The position numbers and the translations under genes are program-made. Of a DNA stretch of 64,000 nt, positions 50,601-58,737 are shown one piece after another. The stretch spans positions 62,001 through 126,000 of the forward strand of contig JASFXZ010000099.1 in assembly GCA_032209605.1 (NCBI GenBank), given 5' to 3'. The stretch is from Mactromeris polynyma. Taxonomy: Eukaryota; Mollusca; Bivalvia; Venerida; Mactridae. Position 1 is the stretch's first letter; each line of letters starts with the position of its first letter. Under the pieces are notes generated by a model. It did no database searches, was not told the DNA's origin, and saw only the letters and a list, made by a program, of their open reading frames with translations.

Positions 50601-53600
50601 CACTTCAGTCAAAATCAACATGATATATAACCAGTGGCTTTTTAGAAACATCATATATAATACTGGTGGTATAGATCTTCTTATCAGTATACATGCAAAT
50701 AGTAAAATAATAGCATTACCAAAACTAGTAAACATTCTATTTAATGCAATACATTAATACTTTTCAAAAAAACTAACACGGTATTACGCATTTCCTAATA
50801 ATGATCATACCCAAAATGTGTGATAGGTCTGGAAGCATTATTTAACTTTCGTATAGAAGTATGTTGAAAATTTTAATTTATTTTCCGAGAGAATAATTAA
50901 GTTGTGCATGGTTTGACGAAGATTGTACGAATTGTATAAATGATAAATTATTTCTTCCGTAACAGAGTGTCAGTGTTGAAGAGATATTTATTGATGTGTT
51001 AGAAGAGATCCACGTGGATAGAGATATAAAGGTCATACATGGTAACACACTAGGTTCTCATCGTACAATACAAGACGTAGATGAAGGATGTCTCCTTCAA
51101 TATGATTCCTGGTCCGTCATCAAACAACTTGGAGAAATTCTAGGAATAGATATCTACAACATTCTGAATGGTAAAAATATTGTCAAAACTGTGAAGGTTG
51201 CAAAGGAAGTCATATTTCGTTCATTGTCTTACACTTGCCCTTATTAACAACAACCCGTTTTAAGATTGTATCAATGAAGCACGACGACAGACAATATCGC
51301 GCATTGAGCAACTACTTGTATCTGGATTATATACCTGATAGTCGGGAATCTAGTATATGTGGGCCACTACCATATTGAACTGCATCAAATAAACTCTCGT
51401 ACTGTCCAGCCAGTATATGTGGGCCACTACCATATTGTGCTGCATCAAATAAACTCTCGTACTGTCCAGCCAGTATATGTGGGCCACTACCATATTGTGC
51501 TGCATCAAATAAACTCTCGTACTGTCCAGCCAGTGTATGTGGGCCACTACCATATTGTGCTGCATCAAATAAACTCTCGTACTGTCCAGCCAGTGTATGT
51601 GGGCCACTACCATATTGTGCTGCATCAAATAAACTCTCGTACTGTCCAGCCAGTGTATGTGGGCCACTACCATATTGTGCTGCATCAAATAAACTCTCGT
51701 ACTGTCCAGCCAGTATATGTGGGCCACTACCATATTGTGCTGCATCAAATAAACTCTCGTACTGTCCAGCCAGTATATGTGGGCCACTACCATATTGTGC
51801 TGCATCAAATAAACTCTCGTACTGTCCAGCCAGTATATGTGGGCCACTACCATACTGTGCTGCATCAAATAAACTCTCGTACTGTCCAGCCAGTATATGT
51901 GGGCCACTACCATACTGTGCTGCATCAAATAAACTCTCGTACTGTCCAGCCAGTGTATGTGGTCCACTACCATACTGTGCTGCATCAAATAAACTCTCGT
52001 ACTGTCCAGCCAGTGTATGTGGGCCACTACCATACTGTGCTGCATCAAATAAACTCTCGTACTGTCCAGCCAGTATATGTGGGCCACTACCATACTGTGC
52101 TGCATCAAATAAACTCTCGTACTGTCCAGCCAGTGTATGTGGGCCACTACCATATTGTGCTGCATCAAATAAACTCTCGTACTGTCCAATAACGAGTAAA
52201 ACCCATGGAGGAACCTGTAATATTACCATTCAACATACAATTTAAATGCGATGCGACTGAATTATCACATGTGTCTAATAGGCTATGTTGTTTCCTGTTT
52301 TATCAAATTGTGCTTATCATACATTATGTTTTCGCTCAAGTAGTTTTCACGTTTGAAATTACATATTTGTCAAAATAAATAATAAAATAGACCAATTATG
52401 TCACATATATACATATTTATGCGCTTTTATTCGAATATTACTTTACAAACTTACTTGTCTACAATTACAAAATATAAGATCCCTAATTACATAACTGCTT
52501 CCATTTGTATTGTAAATGTTTTAATTTTACGAGCAATATACATATGTAATATTCATTTCACTTAGTTGCTAATACAGTGATTTGTGATTGTGTGTCACAG
52601 TATCGCTGTTTTAGTCTTACAATATCCAGACATGTTTGTGATACCATCTGTCCCAATATACTTTTTGTATTTGCAGAGGTTTCCGACAAACTTAAAACTC
52701 ATCTAACTCCGGAACAAATGGTCAATGCTCTGGAGGTAGGCATTCAATATTACCTTCATTATTTAAAAGAATATGGCTAATGTACAAGTTAAATGTCCAT
52801 CTGTTTTCAAGAAGCTTCTAATACATTTTCAAATTATATCTTTTACGAATAAACACTCATAATAACTAAACTTAATGTTGGATAGAAGTGCTTGCAAGCC
52901 TGACACAAACGTAGGAATGGTTGGAAGATGTTAGAATATTACAATCATACTAAGTGTGTATATAAATATGAACAGTAGTATGTATATGCGACAAGGACAA
53001 CCCTACTTTGGCGTTTTATTCCTTCAGATGCTGCAGAATCCTTTAAGTACAAAATGTACGAATATTCTTGTAAATCGACTTGCTAGAGACTTGGAAGGAT
53101 CAATAACTCACAGGTACAGTACTTAGATTATGTTCAAGTTGTAATGCATGTAGAACGTTCATATAACGCTGACCAGAACGTTATGGTGTGACGGCCCCAT
53201 TAGGTATTACTATTCATCTAACTGCTGTTCGTGCATTGTGCATTATCTGACCTGACTAGTCAGTATTGTCTCATCATTCAAGATTTGTGTGTTGCTCTTA
53301 ACTTTGTATACGAATGAAAACATTTTAACATTAATAATTAAATGTGTCTTCAATCGATCAGAGATCATTGATTAAGGTAAAATTTCCGTATTTGAAACGA
53401 CATGAAACTTTCTATTACTGGCATTATGATAATTGCAGCCAAGTGAAAGAAAGATCTGTTCATCACCATGAACACCATTCACTACGAGACTGTGATAGTC
53501 CAGTGTCACGTGATGCCGCAATTGGTGACGTAGAGGAATGTGATCAGTCAGAAGAAGAACGAATCCGTAATCATCTATATAAAGTGTTAACCAGAAAGCT

Positions 53601-53703
53601 TGCAAGTAGTACACAGTACAGACATGATATAGAAATGATGAGTCAATATGGTATAAGTCTCCTGGAGCGATTAATAATTGAACGTTTAGAAAGTGTGCAC
53701 TAG
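23332..53703 (+). CDS. LRRC74-like leucine-rich-repeat protein, 13 coding exons over 30 kb
   Basis: I assembled this gene by splice sites and phase. Exons: 23332 (or 23416)-23671, 26261-26466, 29796-29903, 30211-30304, 39424-39473, 39888-39969, 41414-41499, 49796-49990, 50354-50449, 50966-51170, 52677-52735, 53028-53113, 53439-53703. All junction phases agree, and the sum is divisible by three: 623 residues from the 23332 ATG. Residues about 1-110 are polar and disordered. Residues 130-182 (YLKSCKQLGIP, HLGPLGVKACATALV) match the LRRC74/NLRC3-type lead-in. Then come about eight RI-type LRRs of 28 residues to about 410, each with L-x-L-(S/T)-x-N (LDLTDNSL, LNLSGNGL, LDLSHNDL, LNISWNHL, VNLSWNGL, LDVSNNRI). 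Residues 411-530 align in spacing with the C-terminal region of vertebrate LRRC74A, whose EF-hand-like helices appear degenerate here. An acidic and His-rich C-terminal extension follows. The molecular function of the family is unknown. The uncertain points are the first and last acceptors. Confidence 0.85.
23945..25985 (+). pseudogene. 5'-truncated non-LTR retrotransposon (LINE), reverse transcriptase with frameshift
   Basis: Reading begins near 23949 (TDNIFILHGLITHMI), inside the fingers/palm of the reverse transcriptase. Motif A FVDFSKAFD is at about 24023-24049, the VRQGECLSPFLFSMFLNDI region at 24196-24258, and the catalytic YADD (LLYADDIVIL) at about 24320. A +1 frameshift at the nine-A run 24101-24109 separates motif A from the rest, so no single frame covers the domain. 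After it, a 485-codon frame (24061-25518) continues through the thumb (ILSYGCEIWGF) to a C-terminal CFYCDKLEDEYHFILEC (C-x2-C ... H-x4-C) zinc-knuckle-like motif. The endonuclease and 5' end are absent. The 3' tail probably ends near AATAAACTCTC at about 25966-25976. It lies in intron 1 of the LRRC74-like gene, same strand. The LINE clade is not assigned. Confidence 0.85.
26261..26466 (+). CDS. LRRC74-like exon 2
   Basis: Acceptor TGTATTTTACAG; donor GTG|GTAGGA; enters at phase 1 and leaves at phase 0. It encodes EEPIETAQYPHLVHV and then the family lead-in YLKSCKQLGIPHSSMFYKQL and HLGPLGVKACATALV, the cap of the LRR domain. Confidence 0.85.
26724..27580 (+). repeat. 41-bp minisatellite, about 21 copies
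   Basis: The unit contains TTACACCTTACATGTATCAC, then TCTCGATGATTGCCTCCTGG and G. Copies vary at ACACC, ACATC or ACGCC and at GCCTCC or GTCTAC. GTTACGCC-type copies are grouped at 26.89-27.08 kb. It lies in intron 2 of the LRRC74-like gene. Confidence 0.95.
27583..28412 (+). repeat. 43-bp minisatellite, left block
   Basis: About 19 units built from GACATGACATATATACAAGT, TAACAT(A/C)TACAAAG and (A/G)TATAAGGA. The array directly follows the 41-bp array and is interrupted at 28413 by a hairpin-bearing insertion. Confidence 0.93.
28413..28720. mobile_element. ~300-bp insertion with a 137-bp hairpin splitting the 43-bp array
   Basis: The 43-bp array stops in mid-unit after GACATAT and resumes at AACATCTACAAAGG. 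The insert contains a long near-perfect hairpin (28418-28554): AAATATTGACTGCCTTGAGG on the left pairs with CCTCAAGGCAGTCAATATTT on the right. A second smaller hairpin (AGCGGGCGACATT against AATGTCGCCCGCT; about 28618-28662) has a loop that repeats AGGGTGACAGT from the first. It is non-coding and likely a MITE, though clear terminal repeats and a target duplication could not be defined. Confidence 0.6.
28721..29136 (+). repeat. 43-bp minisatellite, right block
   Basis: About 10 more units of the array that begins at 27583. Several carry CAATTTAAC in place of CAAGTTAAC, a variant absent from the left block. Confidence 0.92.
29137..29590 (+). repeat. 52-bp derivative of the 43-bp minisatellite, about 9 copies
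   Basis: Here the unit has grown by 9 bp through internal duplication: ATATACAAGTCATACAAGTT replaces ATATACAAGTT, and GGCGACATG replaces GGAGACATG. It ends 200 bp before exon 3. Confidence 0.92.
29796..29903 (+). CDS. LRRC74-like exon 3 (LRR)
   Basis: Exactly 36 codons, phase 0 at both ends; acceptor TTCCTTATTTACAG, donor TTG|GTAAGTG. It encodes VHTLDLTDNSLESKGAQYIA, a canonical ribonuclease-inhibitor-type LRR. Confidence 0.9.
30211..30304 (+). CDS. LRRC74-like exon 4 (LRR), GC donor
   Basis: Acceptor TCATTCCCTTCCAG. It encodes ILSDNKLGYDGVRLLAHVI and SLSSLNLSG. The only donor that preserves the frame is a GC site (TCTG|GCAAGT), which joins at phase 1 to 39424 and completes the LRR motif LNLSGNGLG. 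The nearest GT (AAGTTA, 4 bp further) breaks the frame. Confidence 0.88.
30305..39423 (+). other. GC-AG intron of 9.1 kb
   Basis: Intron 4 of the LRRC74-like gene begins GCAAGT and ends TTGTCAG. The flanking exons join in frame only through this GC site. About 96 % of the intron is one minisatellite. Confidence 0.82.
30498..39287 (+). repeat. 8.8-kb array of a second 23-bp minisatellite (~380 units)
   Basis: The unit is CCATCGTCTGGAGCTGGAAT followed by TAT, with variants CGACTGG, CGTATGG, CATCTGG, GCTAGGATTGT and GCTAGAATTAT. The period equals that of the 8.65-kb array, but the sequence is unrelated. Frames on both strands stay open for tens of units (WSWNYPSSGAGIIHRLELEL on the plus strand). 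Higher-order duplications are visible: identical variant strings recur at spacings of 1035 bp (34785/35820, 34969/36004), 2116 bp (32853/34969) and 2093 bp (35567/37660), all exact multiples of 23. Confidence 0.95.
39424..39473 (+). CDS. LRRC74-like exon 5
   Basis: A 50-bp micro-exon between acceptor ATATTGTCAG and donor GAG|GTACGT, entering at phase 1 and leaving at phase 0. It encodes NGLGDRQIEAVRPIIE, the second half of the LRR begun in exon 4. Confidence 0.88.
39888..39969 (+). CDS. LRRC74-like exon 6 (LRR)
   Basis: Acceptor TATTTGTATTGTTTAAG; donor TTTAT|GTAAGT; phase 0 in, 1 out. It encodes LKTLDLSHNDLGETGGRILA. The 31-bp minisatellite of the next intron begins only about 12 bp past the donor. 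Confidence 0.9.
39981..41125 (+). repeat. 31-bp minisatellite, about 37 copies
   Basis: The unit is TTAGTGGAGTGATAACATAG followed by CAGTTAAACCC, with alternates CTGTTAGATCC and GAGTCATAAC. It fills most of intron 6 of the LRRC74-like gene, starting about 12 bp after the donor. Confidence 0.95.
41414..41499 (+). CDS. LRRC74-like exon 7 (LRR)
   Basis: Acceptor TTCAACTCCGATGTAG; donor GCA|GTAAGT; phase 1 in, 0 out. It encodes TLQNLNISWNHLRRTGVIRI, another LRR. Confidence 0.88.
41765..42060. repeat. Low-complexity palindromic TTCGTAAAAACGAAAT region
   Basis: Runs of TATTTCGTAAAAACGAA-like words repeat at about 20-21 bp in one orientation up to about 41928. After a short unique core (GGCAAAGCTAGTCAAACAGACG) they recur in the inverse orientation to 42060, making an imperfect 300-bp inverted repeat. 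No gene. Confidence 0.7.
42150..43980. repeat. 45-bp minisatellite, about 40 copies, open on both strands
   Basis: The unit contains AGTGGTATGCTGTTACTTAT, CAGTATTACTGAGGATGTCG and CTATC. Because 45 is a multiple of 3, the array stays open for 528 codons on the plus strand (GMLLLISITEDVAIS) and 543 codons on the minus strand (SSVILISNSIPLIAT). Both are 15-residue repeats with no non-repetitive domain, conserved promoter or splice signal. Units degrade after 43.68 kb. It lies in intron 7, so I treat it as non-coding. Confidence 0.93.
44180..48186 (+). mobile_element. Decayed hAT transposon, about 4.0 kb
   Basis: Left end CAGGCCCGTAGCTGGGC (44180-44196) is inverted at the right end as GCCCAGCTACGGCCCTG (48170-48186), with one mismatch. 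CAGGG(C)CGTAGC is the typical hAT terminus. The inverted similarity extends inward (GTGCGTATCATC on both). ACAGT lies immediately outside both ends (44175-44179 and 48187-48191), shorter than the 8 bp usual for hAT. The only recognisable coding remnant is the transposase C-terminal dimerisation domain at 44733-45155; the rest is non-coding. A GC-rich stretch near 46515-46535 resembles sequence often seen in such elements. It lies in intron 7 of the LRRC74-like gene. Confidence 0.75.
44733..45155 (+). pseudogene. hAT transposase C-terminal fragment (dimerisation domain)
   Basis: Residues from about 60 on match the hAT family C-terminal dimerisation domain of the ZMYM/TTF type: ACMSILLAMPVSTATVEWSV, then STMRHIKTYVRSTM and LSGLDLNIYRE. 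The usual A-E-R-S-F-S core reads V-E-W-S-V-S here, and one residue is missing near LNI, signs of decay. The BED zinc finger, the RNase H-like catalytic core and its DDE residues are all missing. The ATG at 44733 is only the first in the open stretch, not a genuine start. Confidence 0.8.
48286..49400. repeat. 37-bp minisatellite, about 30 copies
   Basis: The unit is GTGCAGTGAAGAGTTGTCTG, then TCTGGATTAGTTGTACA, with GGAGTAG, GGAATAG and CGAGTAG variants. It starts 100 bp right of the hAT element and lies in intron 7. Minus-strand frames through it (151 and 175 codons, YNYSRQTTLHCTVQLLQTDN) are repeat artefacts. Confidence 0.94.
49796..49990 (+). CDS. LRRC74-like exon 8 (two LRRs)
   Basis: Exactly 65 codons, phase 0 both ends; acceptor TGTTGAGTAG, donor CGT|GTAAGA. 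It encodes VYVNLSWNGLHATGCSAFGK and VLDVSNNRIDGKSLKKLIAG, two consecutive LRRs, then LKNNTILTTFR. Confidence 0.9.
50050..50112 (+). repeat. Short ~14-bp C-rich repeat in intron 8
   Basis: About four units of the CCTCGACCACTACC or CCTCGACAACTACC type lie just after exon 8. It is far smaller than the neighbouring arrays and could be an early-stage minisatellite. Confidence 0.65.
50354..50449 (+). CDS. LRRC74-like exon 9
   Basis: Exactly 32 codons, phase 0 both ends; acceptor CATGATTACAG, donor AAG|GTATGT. It encodes VGENPLTPDDALAMLTFIQ and ALNNLDMK, corresponding in position to the last LRR of LRRC74A. Confidence 0.9.
50966..51170 (+). CDS. LRRC74-like exon 10
   Basis: Acceptor TTCTTCCGTAACAG; donor AATG|GTAAAA; phase 0 in, 1 out. 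It encodes the post-LRR helical region (VEEIFIDVLEEIHVDRDIKV, then WSVIKQLGEILGIDIYNILN), similar in spacing to the EF-hand-bearing C-terminus of LRRC74A. Confidence 0.85.
51350..52190. repeat. 60-bp minisatellite, 14 nearly identical copies
   Basis: The unit contains GTGGGCCACTACCATATTGT, GCTGCATCAAATAAACTCTC and GTACTGTCCAGCCAGTATAT. Copies differ at only two main positions (CATATTG or CATACTG; AGTATAT or AGTGTAT), so the array is young or recently homogenised. The period is a multiple of 3, so frames stay open on both strands. The minus strand reads GQYESLFDAAQYGSGPHTLA for 300 codons, but it lies in intron 10 and has no support as a gene. Each unit holds AATAAA on the plus strand. Confidence 0.94.
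52677..52735 (+). CDS. LRRC74-like exon 11
   Basis: 59 bp; acceptor TTTTTGTATTTGCAG, donor GAG|GTAGGC; phase 1 in, 0 out. It encodes VSDKLKTHLTPEQMVNALE, where vertebrate relatives have an EF-hand helix. The Asp-rich calcium loop is not conserved. Confidence 0.82.
53028..53113 (+). CDS. LRRC74-like exon 12
   Basis: Acceptor TTTTATTCCTTCAG; donor CACAG|GTACAG; phase 0 in, 2 out. It encodes MLQNPLSTKCTNILVNRLAR and DLEGSITH. Confidence 0.82.
53439..53703 (+). CDS. LRRC74-like exon 13, terminal, with stop codon
   Basis: The chosen acceptor is GATAATTGCAG (phase 2, AG+C = Ser). A second acceptor at 53362-53363 (GATCAGAG) is also phase-compatible and would add 25 residues (RSLIKVKFPYLKR and on). 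The exon encodes a His-rich stretch (SVHHHEHHSLRD), an acidic stretch and a helical end (LLERLIIERLESVH) before TAG at 53701-53703. Its last 45 bases are the first unit of the 47-bp minisatellite. Confidence 0.75.
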
Positions 53704-56700
53704 CGCTTCTGAAGTGATAAATAATTCAACGATTAGAAAGTATGCACTAGCGTTTCTGTAGTGATGAATAATTGAACGTTTAGAAAGTGTGCACTAGCGC
53801 TTCTGTAGTGATGAATAATTGAACGTATAGAAAGTATGCTCTAGCGTTTCTGTAGTGATGAATAATTGAATGTTTAGAAAGTATGCACTAGCGCTTCTGT
53901 AGTGATGAATAATTGAACGTATAGAAAGTATGCACTAGCGTTTCTGTAGTGATGAATAATTGAATGTTTAGAAAATATGCACTAGCGTTTCTGTAGTGAT
54001 GAATAATTGAACGTATAGAAAGTATGCACTAGCGTTTCTGTAGTGATGAATAATTGAACGTATAGAAAGTGTGCACTAGCGCTTCTGTAGTGATGAATAA
54101 TTGAACGTTTAGAAAGTATGCACTAGCGTTTCTGTAGTGATGAATAATTGAACGTTTAGAAAGAATGCACTAGCACTTCTGTAGTGATGAATAATTGAAC
54201 GTATAGAAAGTATGCACTAGCACTTCTGTAGTGATGAATAATTGAACGTATAGAAAGTGTGCACTAGCGTTTCTGTAGTGATGAATAATTGAACGTATAG
54301 AAAGTGTGCACTAGCGCTTCTGTAGTGATGAATAATTGAACGTATAGAAAGTATGCACTAGCGCTTCTGTAGTGATGAATAATTGAACGTATAGAAAGTA
54401 TGCACTAGCACTTCTGTAGTGATGAATAATTGAATGTATAGAAAGTATGCACTAGCACTTCTGTAGTGATGAATAATTGAATGTTTAGAAAGTACATGTA
54501 TGCACTAGCGCTTCTGTAGTGATGAATAATTGAACGTATAGAAAGTATGCACTAGCACTTCTGTAGTGATGAATAATTGAACGTTTAGAAAGTATGCACT
54601 AGCGCTTCTGTAGTGATGAATAATTGAACGTATAGAAAGTATGCACTAGCACTTCTGTAGTGATGAATAATTGAATGTTTAGAAAGTATGCACTAGCGCT
54701 TCTGTAGTGATGAATAATTGAATGTATAGAAAGTATGTACTAGCGCTTCTGTAGTGATGAATAATTGAACGTTTAGAAAGTGTGCACTAGCACTTCTGTA
54801 GTGATGAATAATTGAACGTTTAGAAAGTATGCACTAGCGCTTCTGTAGTGATGAATAATTGAACGTTTAGAAAGTATGCACTAGCGCTTCTGTAGTGATG
54901 AATAATTGAACGTTTAGAAAGTATGCACTAGCGCTTCTGTAGTGATGAATAATTGAACGTTTAGAAAGTATGCACTAGCACTTCTGTAGTGATGAATAAT
55001 TGAACGTTTAGAAAGTATGCACTAGCGCTTCTGTAGTGATGAATAATTGAACGTTTAGAAAGTATGCACTAGCGCTTCTGTAGTGATGAATAATTGAACG
55101 TTTAGAAAGTATGCACTAGCGCTTCTGTAGTGATGAATAATTGAATGTTTAGAAAGTATGCACTAGCGTTTCTGTAGTGATGAATAATTGAACGTTTAGA
55201 AAGTATGCACTAGCGCTTCTGTAGTGATGAATAATTGAACGTATAGAAAGTATGCACTAGCGTTTCTGTAGTGATGAATAATTGAACGTTTAGAAAGAGT
55301 GCATTAGCGTTTCTGTAGTGATGAATAATTGAACGTTTAGAAAGTATGCACTAGCACTTCTGTAGTGATGAATAATTGAACGTTTAGAAAGTATGCACTA
55401 GCACTTCTGTAGTGATGAATAATTGAACGTTTAGAAAGTATGCACTAGCACTTCTGTAGTGATGAATAATTGAACGTTTAGAAAGTATGCACTAGCGCTT
55501 CTGTAGTGATGAATAATTGAACGTTTAGAAAGTATGCACTAGCACTTCTGTAGTGATGAATAATTGAACGTTTAGAAAGTATGCACTAGCGCTTCTGTAG
55601 TGATGAATAATTGAACGTTTAGAAAGTGTGCACTAGCGCTTCTGAAGTGATAAATAATTCAACGATTAGAAAGTATGCACTAGCGTTTCTGTAGTGATGA
55701 ATAATTGAACGTTTAGAAAGTGTGCACTAGCGCTTCTGTAGTGATGAATAATTGAACGTATAGAAAGTTTGCACTAGCGTTTCTGTAGTGATGAATAATT
55801 GAATGTTTAGAAAGTATGCACTAGCGCTTCTGTAGTGATGAATAATTGAACGTATAGAAAGTATGCACTAGCGTTTCTGTAGTGATGAATAATTGAATGT
55901 TTAGAAAATATGCACTAGCGTTTCTGTAGTGATGAATAATTGAACGTATAGAAAGTATGCACTAGCGTTTCTGTAGTGATGAATAATTGAACGTATAGAA
56001 AGTGTGCACTAGCGCTTCTGTAGTGATGAATAATTGAACGTTTAGAAAGTATGCACTAGCGTTTCTGTAATGATGAATAATTGAACGTTTAGAAAGAATG
56101 CACTAGCACTTCTGTAGTGATGAATAATTGAACGTATAGAAAGTATGCACTAGCACTTCTGTAGTGATGAATAATTGAACGTATAGAAAGTATGCACTAG
56201 CACTTCTGTAGTGATGAATAATTGAATGTATAGAAAGTATGCACTAGCACTTCTGTAGTGATGCATAATTGAATGTTTAGAAAGTATGCACTAGCGCTTC
56301 TGTAGTGATGAATAATTGAACGTATAGAAAGTATGCACTAGCACTTCTGTAGTGATGAATAATTGAACGTTTAGAAAGTATGCACTAGCGCTTCTGTAGT
56401 GATGAATAATTGAACGTATAGAAAGTATGCACTAGCACTTCTGTAGTGATGAATAATTGAACGTTTAGAAAGTATGCACTAGCGCTTCTGTAGTGATGAA
56501 TAATTGAATGTATAGAAAGTATGCACTAGCGCTTCTGTAGTGATGAATAATTGAACGTTTAGAAAGTGTGCACTAGCGTTTCTGTAGTGATGAATAATTG
56601 AACGTTTAGAAAGTATGCACTAGCGCTTCTGTAGTGATGAATAATTGAACGTTTAGAAAGTGTGCACTAGCGTTTCTGTAGTGATGAATAATTGAACGTA

Positions 56701-58552
56701 TAGAAAGTATGCACTAGCGTTTCTGTAGTGATGAATAATTGAACGTTTAGAAAGTATGCATTAGCGCTTCTGTAGTGATGAATAATTGAACGTTTAGAAA
56801 GTATGCACTAGCGTTTCTGTAGTGATGAATACTTGAACGTATAGAAAGTATGCACTAGCGTTTCTGTAGTGATGAATACTTGAACGTATATAAGTATGCA
56901 CTAGCGCTTCTGTAGTGATGAATAAATGAATGTTTAGAAAGTATGCACTAGCGCTTCTGTAGTGATGAATAATTCAACGTTTAGAAAGTGTGCACAAGCG
57001 TTTCTGTAGTGATGAATAATTGAACGTATAGAAAGTATGCACTAGCGCTTCTGTAGTGATGAATAATTGAATGTTTAGAAAGTGTGCACTAGCACTTCTG
57101 TAGTGATGAATAATTGAACGTTTAGAAAGTGTGCACTAGCGTTTCTGTAGTGATGAATAATTGAACGTTTAGAAAGTGTGCACTAGCGTTTCTGTAGTGA
57201 TGAATAATTGAACGTTTAGAAAGTGTGCACTAGCGTTTCTGTAGTGATGAATAATTGAACGTTTAGAAAGTGTGCACTAGCGTTTCTGTAGTGATGAATA
57301 ATTGAACGTTTAGAAAGTGTGCACTAGCGTTTCTGTAGTGATGAATAATTGAACGTTTAGAAAGTGTGCACTAGCGTTTCTGTAGTGATGAATAATTGAA
57401 CGTTTAGAAAGTGTGCACTAGCGTTTCTGTAGTGATGAATAATTGAACGTTTAGAAAGTGTGCACTAGCGTTTCTGTAGTGATGAATAATTGAACTTTTA
57501 GAAAGTGTGCACTAGCGTTTCTGTAGTGATGAATAATTGAACGTTTAGAAAGTGTGCACTAGCGTTTCTGTAGTGATGAATAATTGAACGTTTAGAAAGT
57601 GTGCACTAGCGTTTCTGTAGTGATGAATAATTGAACGTTTAGAAAGTGTGCACTAGCGTTTCTGTAGTGATGAATAATTGAACGTATAGAAAGTATGCAC
57701 TAGCGCTTCTGTAGTGATGAATAATTGAACGTTTAGAAAGTGTGCACTAGCACTTCTGTAGTGATGAATAATGGAACGTTTAGAAAGTGTGCACTAGCGT
57801 TTCTGTAGTGATGAATAATTGAACGTTTAGAAAGTGTGCACTAGCGTTTCTGTAGTGATGAATAATTGAACGTTTAGAAAGTGTGCACTAGCGTTTCTGT
57901 AGTGATGAATAATTGAACGTTTAGAAAGTGTGCACTAGCGTTTCTGTAGTGATGAATAATTGAACGTTTAGAAAGTGTGCACTAGCGTTTCTGTAGTGAT
58001 GAATAATTGAACGTTTAGAAAGTGTGCACTAGCGTATCTGTAGTGATGAATAATTGAACGTTTAGAAAGTGTGCACTAGCGTTTCTGTAGTGATGAATAA
58101 TTGAACGTTTAGAAAGTATGCACTAGCGTTTCTGTAGTGATGAATAATTGAACGTTTAGAAAGTTTGCACTAGCGTTTCTGTAGTGATGAATAATTGAAT
58201 GTTTAGAAAGTACGCACTAGCGCTTCTGTAGTGATGAATAATTGAATGTTTAGAAAGTACGCACTAGCGCTTCTGTAGTGATGAATAATTGAACGTATAG
58301 AAAGTATGCACTAGCGCTTCTGTAGTGATGAATAATTGAATGTTTAGAAAGTGTGCACTAGCGCTTCTGTAGTGATGAATAATTGAACGTTTAGAAAGTG
58401 TGCACTAGCGCTTCTGTAGTGATGAATAATTGAACGTTTAGAAAGTGTGCACTAGCGTTTCTGTAGTGATGAATAATTGAACATATAGAAAGTGTGCACT
58501 AGCACTTCTGTAGTGATGAATAATTGAACGTTTAGAAAGTATGCATTAGCTC
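53659..58552 (+). repeat. 47-bp minisatellite (~104 units) seeded by the end of the LRRC74-like CDS
   Basis: The unit contains GAACGTTTAGAAAGTATGCA, CTAGCGCTTCTGTAGTGATG and AATAATT. The first unit is inside the coding sequence: the last 15 codons plus TAG (53656-53703) align with it along their whole length, and TTGAACGTTTAGAAAGTGTG is identical. Each later unit therefore carries a copy of the stop codon. A block starting at 53.70 kb recurs at 55.63 kb (offset 1933 bp), including the rare GAAGTGATAAATAATTCAAC variant. After 57.1 kb nearly identical GTGTGCACTAGCGTTTC units dominate. Confidence 0.95.
56921..56926 (+). terminator. Single AATAAA hexamer within the 47-bp array
   Basis: One unit reads GATGAATAAATGAATG where others read GATGAATAATTGAA. 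One T-to-A change creates a canonical polyadenylation hexamer, the only one I see between the stop codon at 53703 and the end of the array. Use by the LRRC74-like transcript is inference. Confidence 0.25.
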
Positions 58553-58737
58553 TAGAAAGTGTGTAATGTTGTTTTGCATGATTGGTTTCTTAAGTGAGAA
58601 ATTTATATGTGAGATTGTCGAATTTGAGCCTATTACAGAACCTCAAAATGATTAGTCTAGTTCTTTTGTTTATTTCATAATATATGACAGAAAAATATAT
58701 TTGACCAAATAATAATCAAATTGAGATATAAGCATGG

